From NCBI RefSeq assembly GCF_019793435.1, contig NZ_JAILYH010000004.1, positions 62,001-126,000 of the forward strand: a stretch of 64,000 nucleotides of DNA, read 5' to 3'. Origin of the DNA: Rhizobium redzepovicii. Its GTDB lineage: Bacteria; Pseudomonadota; Alphaproteobacteria; Rhizobiales; Rhizobiaceae. Shown piece by piece: positions 18,142-25,963 of the stretch (position 1 is the stretch's first letter; each line of letters begins with the position of its first letter). The notes under the pieces were generated by a model. That model saw only the letters and a list, made by a program, of their open reading frames with translations. It had not been told where the DNA came from and ran no database searches. Made by a program: the position numbers and the translations under genes.

Positions 18142-20127
18142 ATGACTGTCCTTGCGGTGTGGCTTGTCGTTGCCGCGATTTTACTGTTTGGCCTGACCCT
18201 CAATCGCGCTCTTGTGCTTTGGCTAAACCGCGGCTTTCATCCGCCTGTTCGTGACGGCACGGATCTGCTCTTGAGCGGTATCTTGCCGGGGATTGCTCTC
18301 GTCGGTGGTTTGGCAACGGCCCTCGGAGTCATTCATCTGTTGCGCATAGAAATCGTGTTGCCTCTTGCCGCGATTTTGATGATCTGGCGACGGAATGATG
18401 TTCTGGCGACTTTTGTTGATTTGCGCAATCTGGCGGGGGTGGGCGTGCGGGCGACTGCCAACGGCAATCCCTTTCCTCTTTTGGCATCGGGCGCATTTAT
18501 TGTCTTGATTGGGGTGATTTCGGTAACAGCGCTCTTCCCGGCAGGATCGGCGGATGTTTGGGCATTTCAGATTCCGCTCGCGCAAAGCATCGTTTCCCAT
18601 GGTGGGTTTGTCACGCCGCAGATAGGCAGCAATTTTTACGGAAACATACCGCTTTTCTTCAATGTGCTTTTTGCCAGCACATTGCTATTCGTCGATCACT
18701 GGCTCGGGGCGGGCCTGATGAACGCGGCGATTTTCCTCGGATTTTTGTTATTGCTCACACACCGCTGGCGGGCGGCTGGATTGTTGCTGGTTTTCTTCCT
18801 GATCGTGTTTCAGCCCTTTTTTACGCCAGGCGTGGCAGTCCCTTTAACTGATCTTCCCAGATCCTGTTTTTCGGTTGCCGCCGTCCTTTATCTCTGGCGC
18901 TATCTTGAGACCGGCAGGCCCTCTGAGATCGTCTCTTGTGCTTTGCTCGTGGGTGGCGCAGTCGGCGGCAAATACACCGAGCTTCAGATGGTTGGCTTGA
19001 TCGGTTTGGCGCTCTTGCCGTCGATCTATCGCGGCAAAATGCCATTTTCGCTTTTTTTGACCTGCCTGGCCGCGTTTCTATCCCTTGCGGGCTACTGGTA
19101 CATCAAAAATCTCATCGTGCTCGGTAACCCTATCTATCCTTTCATTTTTGGGCATCCCGGACTTTCGGATCAGTGGATGGCGGACTACAGACTTGAGCTC
19201 GGCCGTGCTTTCGATCCGGCAAACCGGGTTTTCGTGACCGATCTTACGACCCGCCAGGGTTGGCACGACTTCTTCTTTATCTTGCATGATTGGTTTCTGG
19301 ATCGCCGGCGATATGCGATCGTCGCTCTCATCCTGATCATCGGCGCATTGCTCGCGTCGTTCAGAAGGATATTTGTGCTTGTAGCGACAACTGCTGCGAT
19401 GTTCATCATCTGGTACGCCGTCATGTTCAACCATATCCGATGGGCGACGCCGGCCTATTTGCTATATTTTTCGACCGCTTATATTGGCGCGAGTCTGATC
19501 GTGGAAAAAATTGCAGTCAGCAAAACCGCTCAACCGGGCGGCTTTGTGTTCGACATGTCTGCACGCCTGCTGGCAGGACGTAGGGCCATCAATGGCCATT
19601 TGTTTACGCTTGCAGTGGTGGTTATCGCTCTTGTGGTGTTCTGTCTTCCTGCAGTCAAATTCGTTTATCGGCCCAGCCGCCAACCCTATTCCTGGATGGA
19701 GCAGGGAGTCATGGAAGTCCTGATCGGCCGGCAAAAACTCGATGGCTTTCTTGGGGCCCAGCGTGAAGGTTACATCATTTATCGCTATGTTGCGGCAAAT
19801 GATTTGAGGACTGTATTTCAACCGTTCGACACGGGCAGCATTTTATTTGCGGCCGCCTACACGGGAGGCAGAGATAGGGGATGGTTGCTGCCCCCTTATA
19901 TATTTCCCGACTCCGAAAATGATGTGGACGCCTTCGTCAAACGTAACAACATCCGGTACTTTATCCGGGTGACGGAGAAACAGGAATTGTTGGCCGAACG
20001 CGTTGGCGCCGCCAAGTTTGGGTTGGCGCAAATAACCATATCGCGAATGTTGCCGGAATCGACTTTGTTGCTGAAAGACGGATTTGGGTGGGAACTGTAC
20101 CGGTTCAACGGTTTTCCCTCGCAATGA
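18142..20127 (+). CDS. Polytopic membrane protein, GT-C glycosyltransferase-like
   Basis: The 661-aa product starts at ATG 18142 with GGAGAGG 13 bp upstream. It has about twelve hydrophobic helices through residue ~510, then a soluble tail of ~150 residues. A first extracytoplasmic loop after the fourth helix region carries acidic and aromatic residues (PAGSADVWAFQIPLAQ), as in GT-C enzymes that use polyprenyl-phosphate sugars (ArnT/PMT-like). A YWYIKNLIVLGNPIYPFIF segment is typical of such large membrane transferases. No specific donor or acceptor can be named. Codon use is less GC-rich than that of neighbours, suggesting acquisition. It faces the 3' end of the tRNA-Leu gene. Confidence 0.75.
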   Translation: MTVLAVWLVVAAILLFGLTLNRALVLWLNRGFHPPVRDGTDLLLSGILPGIALVGGLATALGVIHLLRIEIVLPLAAILMIWRRNDVLATFVDLRNLAGVGVRATANGNPFPLLASGAFIVLIGVISVTALFPAGSADVWAFQIPLAQSIVSHGGFVTPQIGSNFYGNIPLFFNVLFASTLLFVDHWLGAGLMNAAIFLGFLLLLTHRWRAAGLLLVFFLIVFQPFFTPGVAVPLTDLPRSCFSVAAVLYLWRYLETGRPSEIVSCALLVGGAVGGKYTELQMVGLIGLALLPSIYRGKMPFSLFLTCLAAFLSLAGYWYIKNLIVLGNPIYPFIFGHPGLSDQWMADYRLELGRAFDPANRVFVTDLTTRQGWHDFFFILHDWFLDRRRYAIVALILIIGALLASFRRIFVLVATTAAMFIIWYAVMFNHIRWATPAYLLYFSTAYIGASLIVEKIAVSKTAQPGGFVFDMSARLLAGRRAINGHLFTLAVVVIALVVFCLPAVKFVYRPSRQPYSWMEQGVMEVLIGRQKLDGFLGAQREGYIIYRYVAANDLRTVFQPFDTGSILFAAAYTGGRDRGWLLPPYIFPDSENDVDAFVKRNNIRYFIRVTEKQELLAERVGAAKFGLAQITISRMLPESTLLLKDGFGWELYRFNGFPSQ

Positions 20128-20186
20128 AACCCGCAGGGCTGCGGTGACGCCCATCTTCTCATGGGTGGCCTGATTTGTATGGCATA

Positions 20187-20476
20187 TGGTGCGGACGGCG
20201 GGGGTCGAACCCGCATAGCCTAAGGCCGAGGGATTTTCTTACCGCTACGGCTTTCGCCGCCGCCTTCCGGCGTTTGTGGTCTGGACTATACCTTCACCCT
20301 AGCGTCTGCCTTAGGTGCTGCCCGTCTAGTCTCTACACCTTCCCCTTGCGGGGCTTGGCTCGGGATTGCCATCTGACAGGTTTCCCCGACTTTGAGCAGT
20401 TCTACATCAGGCGTTTCCGCCAGTGCACTCAATTTTGCTTTAAGTCCCTTGTGTCTACCGATTCCACCACGTCCGC
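20187..20476 (-). tRNA. tRNA-Leu (anticodon UAA) interrupted by a group I intron
   Basis: On the minus strand the gene starts GCGGACG (20476-20470) and ends CGTCCGC-A-CCA (20197-20187), a perfect 7-bp acceptor stem with encoded CCA. The T-arm is GCGGGTTCGACCCCCGC, the long variable arm marks a class II tRNA, and the anticodon arm AGGGA-CTTAAAA-TCCCT gives anticodon UAA. The mature tRNA is 86 nt, made of exons 20476-20442 and 20237-20187, split after U34. A possible islet boundary lies here because the low-GC membrane protein gene faces its 3' end. Confidence 0.93.
20238..20441 (-). other. Group I intron (204 nt) in tRNA-Leu(UAA)
   Basis: The intron begins AAAGCAAAATTGAG after U34 and ends in GTAAG, with the terminal omega G. 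Core elements in order are CGGGGAAACC, GGCAATCCCGAGCC (P4-P6 side), GGTGTAGAGACTAG (20325-20338, with the P7 strand) and TATAGTCC (20290-20283, the P7 partner). GACTA pairs with TAGTC. Position and core match the group I introns of cyanobacterial and plastid tRNA-Leu(UAA). No endonuclease gene is inside. Self-splicing is inferred from the intact core. Confidence 0.9.
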
Positions 20477-20888
20477 GTGGTTCTCCCTGCTAACAAAGAG
20501 AGGCGGCATTCTCAACCGATATTCAGTGGCGAGGTGCGATTCCGTTTCAAACGCTGGAAGCCCTCCATACCCGGTCGCTCGAATGTCCGGCTGCATTCGG
20601 CAGTAAAGCGACAATCCGGTGCGCCGATCAAAGCTCCGACAAGCAACTGAACATTAGGAAGTTTTAAATTGACGCTGTCCCCATGCCGGGCGCGACAGTC
20701 GATTGCGAAATTTCATGCCAGTCAGCGTAGAAAACTTAACACAACCCCTGCGACAGAAGCTTGTTGAATTTCGCAGGACATTGGGACAAAGTGCTGGCTG
20801 GGGTAGAGTTCGCGATTTTTACTGTTGCAATACGTGCACTTCACTTTTCATTGTGAGCGCCGGGACATGTGGTGACTTAAAAGGCAAA
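20477..20888. other. Intergenic region between the tRNA and the SARP-like regulator
   Basis: About 410 bp hold the promoter of the tRNA on one side and of the regulator gene on the other. An upstream in-frame extension of the regulator (from 20703) is Cys-rich and unlike the family, so it is taken as untranslated. No clear operator or repeat is visible. Confidence 0.4.
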
Positions 20889-22820
20889 ATGGCTTTTGTT
20901 CTGAAGACCTTCGGGAGGTTGCAGCTCGTCGACGAGGAGGGGAACGCTGTCGCGTTTCCCGAGAAAGGCCTGCTGCTTCTCGCCTATTTGTTTACAACCG
21001 ATCAAGGTTCGGCGGATCGAACGACCTTGGCTCGCTTCCTTTGGGGCGAGGCCGACCGGGAGGTTGCACTGTCGACTTTGCGGAAGGTGATTTCGAGAAT
21101 TAAGGCCCGTCAAATCGATCTTGGGGTAAACATCCTTTCATCTCAGGGCAACGTGCTCACTCTCGACCGGGGGGCACTATCGTCTGACATGCTCCTGGCC
21201 GACAAGGAGGAAGAGGTTGAGCCGTTCTCCCGGCTGAGACAGCTGGTGACGCTGATGAACCAGCCTTTTCTCGAGCCGGTTCACAGCCAGAGCCGCCAGT
21301 TTCAGTATTGGCTCGCCGAACGTGAAAATTACCATAACGAGCTTCTCGCCAATACTTTGAGAACGGCGTCGCAGCTGGCCCCGTCGCGAAAGAACGCCGA
21401 ACTCCTGAGGAAGGCGGCGGTTATCTTGTTTCGGACCGAGCCGAAGGATCCCGAGACGCTGCAACTGCTCATAAAGATCCTCAAGGCGGAAGGGGAAGTC
21501 GAATTACTTCGGAGCTATTTCGAACAGCGGCGCAGTGCGACATCGAGAGGCAGTTCCGCGCGTACCGGATCCGACGACGGTGACACGAAATACCTGCGCC
21601 CGCCATCCGCGTCGTCAAAGGCGAAACTTGAGGCTTCTCTTCCCCTGGAGCCCGAAGATATCCGGATTTCCATTCCCCGCCTGGTGCTGCTTCCCCCTAA
21701 AAATCAATCCGCTCGGCCGCAAGCCGGTTTTTTAGCTGCGTCTTTGGTGGAGGATATAACGATCGGATTTTGTGTCTTCAACAGCCTGGAGGTCATAGCC
21801 CCGTATTCGGCGGTTCAAATCGGCCACCAGGTGGAGACGCAGAAGGCTTTCTTCGAACGCCATTGCGTCAACTATATCCTCGACACCCGGATCAGCAATA
21901 TGGGCGATGAGGTGACGCTCTTTGCCCAACTGATCTTTTTCGATCAGAATCAGATCGTCTGGGCCGAAAGGTTCAGCCTCGATCGTATGGATCTCGCCAG
22001 AGACAGGCGAGTTGTTGCCCGGCAGATCGCTCTCTCCGTATCCAGCGAAATCGAGCGTCATGAGGCGTTGCGCGAAGATCTGAACCCGGTTGCCTACCAC
22101 AGATATCTTGTCGGCAGGCGGCATCTGGCGCGGTTGACGCTTCCGAACCTGCGGCGCGTCCGCAAGGAGATGAAAGCCGCACTCAGCGTCAGCCCCGATT
22201 TCGCACCGGCGCTAAGTTCGATGGCGCGGACCTACTCCAAGGAATGGTTGCTGACGGCTCGGGGAGATATCGATCTTTTGCAGTTGGCGGAGACCTTCGC
22301 CAAGCAGGTCACCGAGATGCGTTCGGACTTCGCCGATGGCTATCGCGAGCTCGGTGTCGCCAAGTTGTTGCAGGGTGCCTTCGATGAAAGCGCCGAAGCC
22401 ATGGAAGTGGCGGAAAGCCTCGCCCCGCACTACGCCGACGTGATTGCCGACTACGCGGACACGCTGGTTCATTGTTCGCTCCCGGCCATGGCCTTGCGAA
22501 AGATCGAGCGGGCAATCGAGCTGAACCCGCTCGGTCCCGACACCTATTTCTGGACTGCTGCGGGAGCAAACTATGCCCTCGGCGAATTCGAAGCTTCGCT
22601 GGACTATATCGGGCAGATGGCCGATCCTCATTTAGCGGATAGGTTGTCCGCTGCAAATTGGGCCATGTTGGGTCATCAGGACAAGGCGCGGATCTTCGTA
22701 CGAAGGTTTCGTGAAGGCAATCCGGACTTCGATGTGGACAAGTGGTTGTCCGCAGTACCAAGTAAAGAGCAATGGCATAAAGATCTTTATCGTGAAGGCC
22801 TGAAGAAAGCTGGATTTTAA
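20889..22820 (+). CDS. SARP-like (winged helix plus BTAD) regulator with TolB-like segment and TPRs
   Basis: The start is set at ATG 20889 (MAFVLKTFGRLQLVDEEG), where the winged-helix domain begins. Residues 1-95 are a SARP-type DNA-binding domain (FPEKGLLLLAYLF, then FLWGEADREVALSTLRKVISRIK). Residues ~100-240 resemble the BTAD helical domain. A TolB-like part follows (FLAASLVEDITIGF...), then TPR-like helices to residue 643. There is no transmembrane helix, unlike the regulator at 3332-5170. It is probably a cytoplasmic activator. Its stop lies 27 bp before a 72-aa gene in the same direction, which it may share a transcript with. The ligand is unknown. Confidence 0.8.
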   Translation: MAFVLKTFGRLQLVDEEGNAVAFPEKGLLLLAYLFTTDQGSADRTTLARFLWGEADREVALSTLRKVISRIKARQIDLGVNILSSQGNVLTLDRGALSSDMLLADKEEEVEPFSRLRQLVTLMNQPFLEPVHSQSRQFQYWLAERENYHNELLANTLRTASQLAPSRKNAELLRKAAVILFRTEPKDPETLQLLIKILKAEGEVELLRSYFEQRRSATSRGSSARTGSDDGDTKYLRPPSASSKAKLEASLPLEPEDIRISIPRLVLLPPKNQSARPQAGFLAASLVEDITIGFCVFNSLEVIAPYSAVQIGHQVETQKAFFERHCVNYILDTRISNMGDEVTLFAQLIFFDQNQIVWAERFSLDRMDLARDRRVVARQIALSVSSEIERHEALREDLNPVAYHRYLVGRRHLARLTLPNLRRVRKEMKAALSVSPDFAPALSSMARTYSKEWLLTARGDIDLLQLAETFAKQVTEMRSDFADGYRELGVAKLLQGAFDESAEAMEVAESLAPHYADVIADYADTLVHCSLPAMALRKIERAIELNPLGPDTYFWTAAGANYALGEFEASLDYIGQMADPHLADRLSAANWAMLGHQDKARIFVRRFREGNPDFDVDKWLSAVPSKEQWHKDLYREGLKKAGF

Positions 22821-22847
22821 ACATCAATCGTTAGAGAGGGCAAAAAC

Positions 22848-23066
22848 ATGGCTACAGTTGTTGTTATTAGTGTTGATGGTCAAGACGGGCTATGGGTCGC
22901 TGATCTGGACGCCGGCACAGTACTGCCGCTCCCGGTCCCGAAGGCGGGCGGCCTGAAAGTCGTGACCGATCTTCGCGCCACCGGCGCGACGGTGACAAAG
23001 GGCGTGAATGTGGCTGTCACGGTCAAGTCAGCGGAAGCGGCATTCTCTGGCCATTATGACGGCTAG
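22848..23066 (+). CDS. Small protein of unknown function, 72 aa, partner of the SARP-like regulator
   Basis: ATG 22848 is preceded by GAGAGGGCAAAAAC, a good ribosome site. The product is beta-rich (MATVVVISVDGQDGLWVADL) with valine and alanine throughout, an acidic net charge, no signal peptide and no cysteine, and ends SGHYDG. I do not recognise the family. Close coupling to the regulator gene suggests a ligand, target or modified peptide, but nothing in the sequence proves this. Confidence 0.65.
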   Translation: MATVVVISVDGQDGLWVADLDAGTVLPLPVPKAGGLKVVTDLRATGATVTKGVNVAVTVKSAEAAFSGHYDG

Positions 23067-23424
23067 GGTTGAATGATTGGCGCCATAGCGCCGTTGCGTT
23101 CCGGATTGCGATCTTAGGAATTCGTGCACAGGCGCGAGAGACGGCGAGGGGCATTTGACCTCCTCGCCGCCGAGCACCAATCCGGCGCTGCACTGATGGG
23201 ATCATAGTCGTCCCCAGCGCCGATCAAGTGTAACGGATCTCAGCGACAGTCTATCGGCCCTGGTAATGCGGGGTTCGGTTCTGCTTGCCCACGCACCTGC
23301 TTAATACCGGTTGAATATACATGTATATTGTGGATATAAGCGTGTTATTGCTTGACAAGAGCGTTTTCGGTGTAAGGATTGCGCCGCGGCGGTTGAGTAA
23401 GTGTTGTCTTGTGGGAGTAAGGCG
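23067..23424. other. Intergenic region with a perfect 16-bp palindrome and a promoter-like site
   Basis: The stretch contains no supported gene. It holds AATATACATGTATATT at 23314-23329, a perfect palindrome, followed by TTGACA at 23352-23357 and a weak -10 (AGGATT at 23375-23380). Together they look like an operator and promoter for the tiny gene at 23425. Confidence 0.45.
23314..23329. promoter_or_regulatory. 16-bp perfect palindrome, probable operator
   Basis: AATATACATGTATATT is self-complementary and AT-rich in an otherwise GC-rich genome. It lies 22 bp upstream of a TTGACA -35-like hexamer and 95 bp upstream of the small ORF at 23425. The binding protein is unknown. Confidence 0.4.
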
Positions 23425-23556
23425 ATGGTTTACGATTGGACTGGTGCCAGGGTTCGGCGCATCCGGATATTCAAGACCAGTATCGCGCTTGTTCTGGGAA
23501 CCGCGATTGCTGCAATACCGCTGTTCTTCTGGGCCGTGGAGTTTCGCGGTTTTTAA
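23425..23556 (+). CDS. Tiny single-span membrane protein, 43 aa
   Basis: ATG 23425 follows GGGAGTAAGGCG, a credible ribosome site. The product has a basic N-terminus (RVRRIRIFK) and one transmembrane helix (SIALVLGTAIAAIPLFFWAV), ending EFRGF. The orientation would be N-in. It overlaps the end of the convergent VanZ-like gene by four bases. A TTGACA-type promoter and a palindrome lie upstream. Too short for most annotation pipelines; function unknown. Confidence 0.55.
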   Translation: MVYDWTGARVRRIRIFKTSIALVLGTAIAAIPLFFWAVEFRGF

Positions 23557-23939
23557 CCGGAGATAATCAGCGTCTCGCGCCACCTGTTGATCACCCAGCC
23601 GGCCAGCAGTCCGATGGCGGCGCCCATGGCCTTGATGCCGGCATCATGCAGGCGCGGATGGCGCGTCGGCGAGAGGTACTGCAGATATTCGATGGCGACG
23701 GTACCAGCGATCAGCAGCACGGCCACCAATTTCCACTGTTTCGGATAGGCGAGCGCAAAGGCGAGGCCGACAAGAATATAGGCGCTCGCGCGGTCGGTAT
23801 CGACAGTCGTAACGGTCTCCGGCCTCAGCCCGATCGGCGAAACCGTCACAAAGATGATTAAGGCGAGCAGCAGCCAGGCGAGCGGCCTTGCGAATTTGAA
23901 CATGATCATGGCTTCATATTTAGTGGCTCGTCTTTTCAT
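23553..23939 (-). CDS. VanZ-like membrane protein
   Basis: The frame gives 128 aa from ATG 23939, or 118 aa from ATG 23909 (MIMFKFARPL); neither has an obvious ribosome site. Four hydrophobic helices are visible. Motifs VSPIGLRP, then AIEYLQYLSPTRHPRLHD and GAAIGLLAGW are typical of the VanZ/YqaF-like family, where a glutamate and basic cluster are conserved. The function of these short VanZ proteins is unknown; the vancomycin link is by name only. Confidence 0.75.
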   Translation of the reverse strand: MKRRATKYEAMIMFKFARPLAWLLLALIIFVTVSPIGLRPETVTTVDTDRASAYILVGLAFALAYPKQWKLVAVLLIAGTVAIEYLQYLSPTRHPRLHDAGIKAMGAAIGLLAGWVINRWRETLIISG

Positions 23940-24101
23940 TGACAGTTAAAATCAGTTCATGTGCCGGCTATTTCGCGGTGGGCTTAAGAAAAGCTTTCGC
24001 AAACAGGGCTTGGACCGAACCGTAAACGGCCGAAGCGGCCTTTCCTATGCCGGCCGGCCTGTGCCATAGCGGCGGTATCATTATGAGAATGGATCACGCC
24101 C

Positions 24102-25352
24102 GTGACGAGACTTGATGTCGAAAGCGCCGAAGAGGCAATGCGCAGCCTTTTTCCGGCAACGCCGCTGCAGCTCAACGATCATCTCTCGGCGCGTTACGGG
24201 GCCGATATCTGGCTGAAGCGCGAGGATCTATCGCCGGTGCGCTCCTACAAGATCCGCGGCGCCTTCAACTTCTTCCGCAAGGCGATCGGGCAGGGTGCTG
24301 CCGGCAAGACCTTCGTCTGCGCCTCGGCCGGCAATCACGCCCAGGGCTTCGCCTTCGTCTGCCGCCATTTCGGCGTGCCGGGCGTCGTCTTCATGCCGGT
24401 AACGACACCGCAGCAGAAGATCGACAAGACCCGCATGTTCGGCGCCGAATTCATTACCATCCGGCTGTTCGGGGACTTCTTCGACCAGTGCTACCAGGCC
24501 GCGCGCGACCATGTCGAAGCGGTCGGCGGCGTCATGGTGCCGCCCTTCGACCATGCCGATATTATCGAAGGGCAAGCGACGGTCGCCGCCGAGATCATGC
24601 AGCAGCTGCCTGAGGGAACGGTCCCCGATATGGTCGTGCTGCCGGTCGGCGGCGGCGGGCTTGCCGCCGGCATCACCGGTTATCTTGACGGCATCGTGCC
24701 GAAATCGGCCTTCGTCTTCACCGAGCCCGCCGGCGCACCGAGTCTGAGGCGCAGCATCGAGGCAGGTGAGGTGACGACGCTTGCCAAGGTCGACAACTTC
24801 GTCGACGGCGCTGCCGTCGCCCGCATCGGCGACCTGAATTTCGCCGCGCTGCGCGATTTCCCGGCAAGCCAAGTGCAGCTGATGCCGGAGAACGCCATCT
24901 GCGTCACCATCCAGGAGATGCTGAATGTCGAAGGCGTCGTGCTGGAGCCGGCAGGCGCTCTGTCGCTGACGGCGATCGCTGCGATGGACGCTCAGGCGAT
25001 CCGCGGCAAGACCATCGTTGCCGTCGTCTCCGGCGGCAATTTCGATTTCGAGCGCCTGCCTGACGTGAAGGAAAGAGCCATGCGTTACGCAGGGCTGAAG
25101 AAATATTTCATCCTCAGGCTCGCCCAGCGCCCCGGCGCGCTTCGGGATTTCCTCAATCTGCTCGGCCCTGACGACGATATTGCCCGCTTCGAATATCTGA
25201 AGAAATCGGCGCGCAATTTCGGCTCGATCCTGATCGGCATCGAAACCAAGGCGCCGGAGAATTTCGCCCGGCTGATCGGAAATTTCGAAGCCGCCGGCAT
25301 GGGTTACGAGGATATCACCGAAAACGAGATCCTCGCCAACCTGATCATTTGA
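24102..25352 (+). CDS. ilvA: Threonine dehydratase (threonine ammonia-lyase)
   Basis: The 416-aa product starts at a GTG. It deaminates threonine to 2-oxobutyrate, the first step to isoleucine. The PLP lysine is in SYKIRGAFNFF, the phosphate loop is VGGGGLAAGI, and ASAGNHAQG is the substrate loop. A C-terminal ACT-like regulatory segment (~335-416) includes RPGALRDFLNLLG. Length fits the one-ACT-domain form. It is followed 37 bp later by the HlyU-like gene on the same strand. Confidence 0.92.
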   Translation: MTRLDVESAEEAMRSLFPATPLQLNDHLSARYGADIWLKREDLSPVRSYKIRGAFNFFRKAIGQGAAGKTFVCASAGNHAQGFAFVCRHFGVPGVVFMPVTTPQQKIDKTRMFGAEFITIRLFGDFFDQCYQAARDHVEAVGGVMVPPFDHADIIEGQATVAAEIMQQLPEGTVPDMVVLPVGGGGLAAGITGYLDGIVPKSAFVFTEPAGAPSLRRSIEAGEVTTLAKVDNFVDGAAVARIGDLNFAALRDFPASQVQLMPENAICVTIQEMLNVEGVVLEPAGALSLTAIAAMDAQAIRGKTIVAVVSGGNFDFERLPDVKERAMRYAGLKKYFILRLAQRPGALRDFLNLLGPDDDIARFEYLKKSARNFGSILIGIETKAPENFARLIGNFEAAGMGYEDITENEILANLII

Positions 25353-25389
25353 CTTGGCGACAGCAATGCCATCGTGCTAAAGGCGGATC

Positions 25390-25716
25390 ATGGCTTCGTT
25401 CCTTTCAAATCTCTTTTCGATGTTCTCCGGCGGCGGCAAACCGGCTTCCGAGGCGGCAGGCCCTTCCGGCGAGCCGCAGCTTTATAACGATTGCACGATC
25501 TACGCGGAGCCGCGCAGGGAAGGCAGCCAATATCGCCTTGCCGGTCGCATCGAAAAGAAGGTCGGCGACGAGGTTCTGGTGCGCAATTTTATCCGCGCCG
25601 ATCTGTTCTCGTCCTCCGACGATGCGCTCGAATGCACGGTGCGCAAGGCGCAGCAGATTATCGATCAGCACGGTTCGTCACTCTTTGGTGACGGTGAGAA
25701 GCTTCGTCAGGTCTGA
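25390..25716 (+). CDS. HlyU family protein
   Basis: The 108-aa product begins MASFLSNLFSMFSGGGK and continues with YNDCTIYAEPRREGSQYRLA and RIEKKVGDEVLVRNFIRAD, features of the HlyU family. In Vibrio HlyU is an unrelated-fold transcription factor of the same name, so a regulatory role should not be assumed here. It lies just behind ilvA and may be cotranscribed. Confidence 0.75.
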   Translation: MASFLSNLFSMFSGGGKPASEAAGPSGEPQLYNDCTIYAEPRREGSQYRLAGRIEKKVGDEVLVRNFIRADLFSSSDDALECTVRKAQQIIDQHGSSLFGDGEKLRQV

Positions 25717-25963
25717 GACCGGGATATCCGTCGCATCCATGCGTGGCCGCAATTATTCTTCTTTTTCAATCCTGTGACGCGGCGACACCGTCGCGGATCG
25801 GCATCTCGCTCACGCAATCTTAAAGGGTTGCAGTCAAAGGTGTCGCCTGCAGCATGTGCAGGGCCGCCCTCGTGTTTGACTTTTTCGGACAATCGACCAA
25901 AGGATCCGCTGTCGCGACCGTTGCGCCCGCGTTCCGTCCAGGGCGCCGGCCTGAAGCCGGGGT

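Noticed and set aside
20187..20606. A permuted two-piece tmRNA, or a protein-coding frame of 143 codons
   Set aside because: The T-arm and CCA first suggested tmRNA, but no tag-coding segment is present. All parts fit tRNA-Leu(UAA) plus a group I intron, and the long frame is an accident of that RNA gene.
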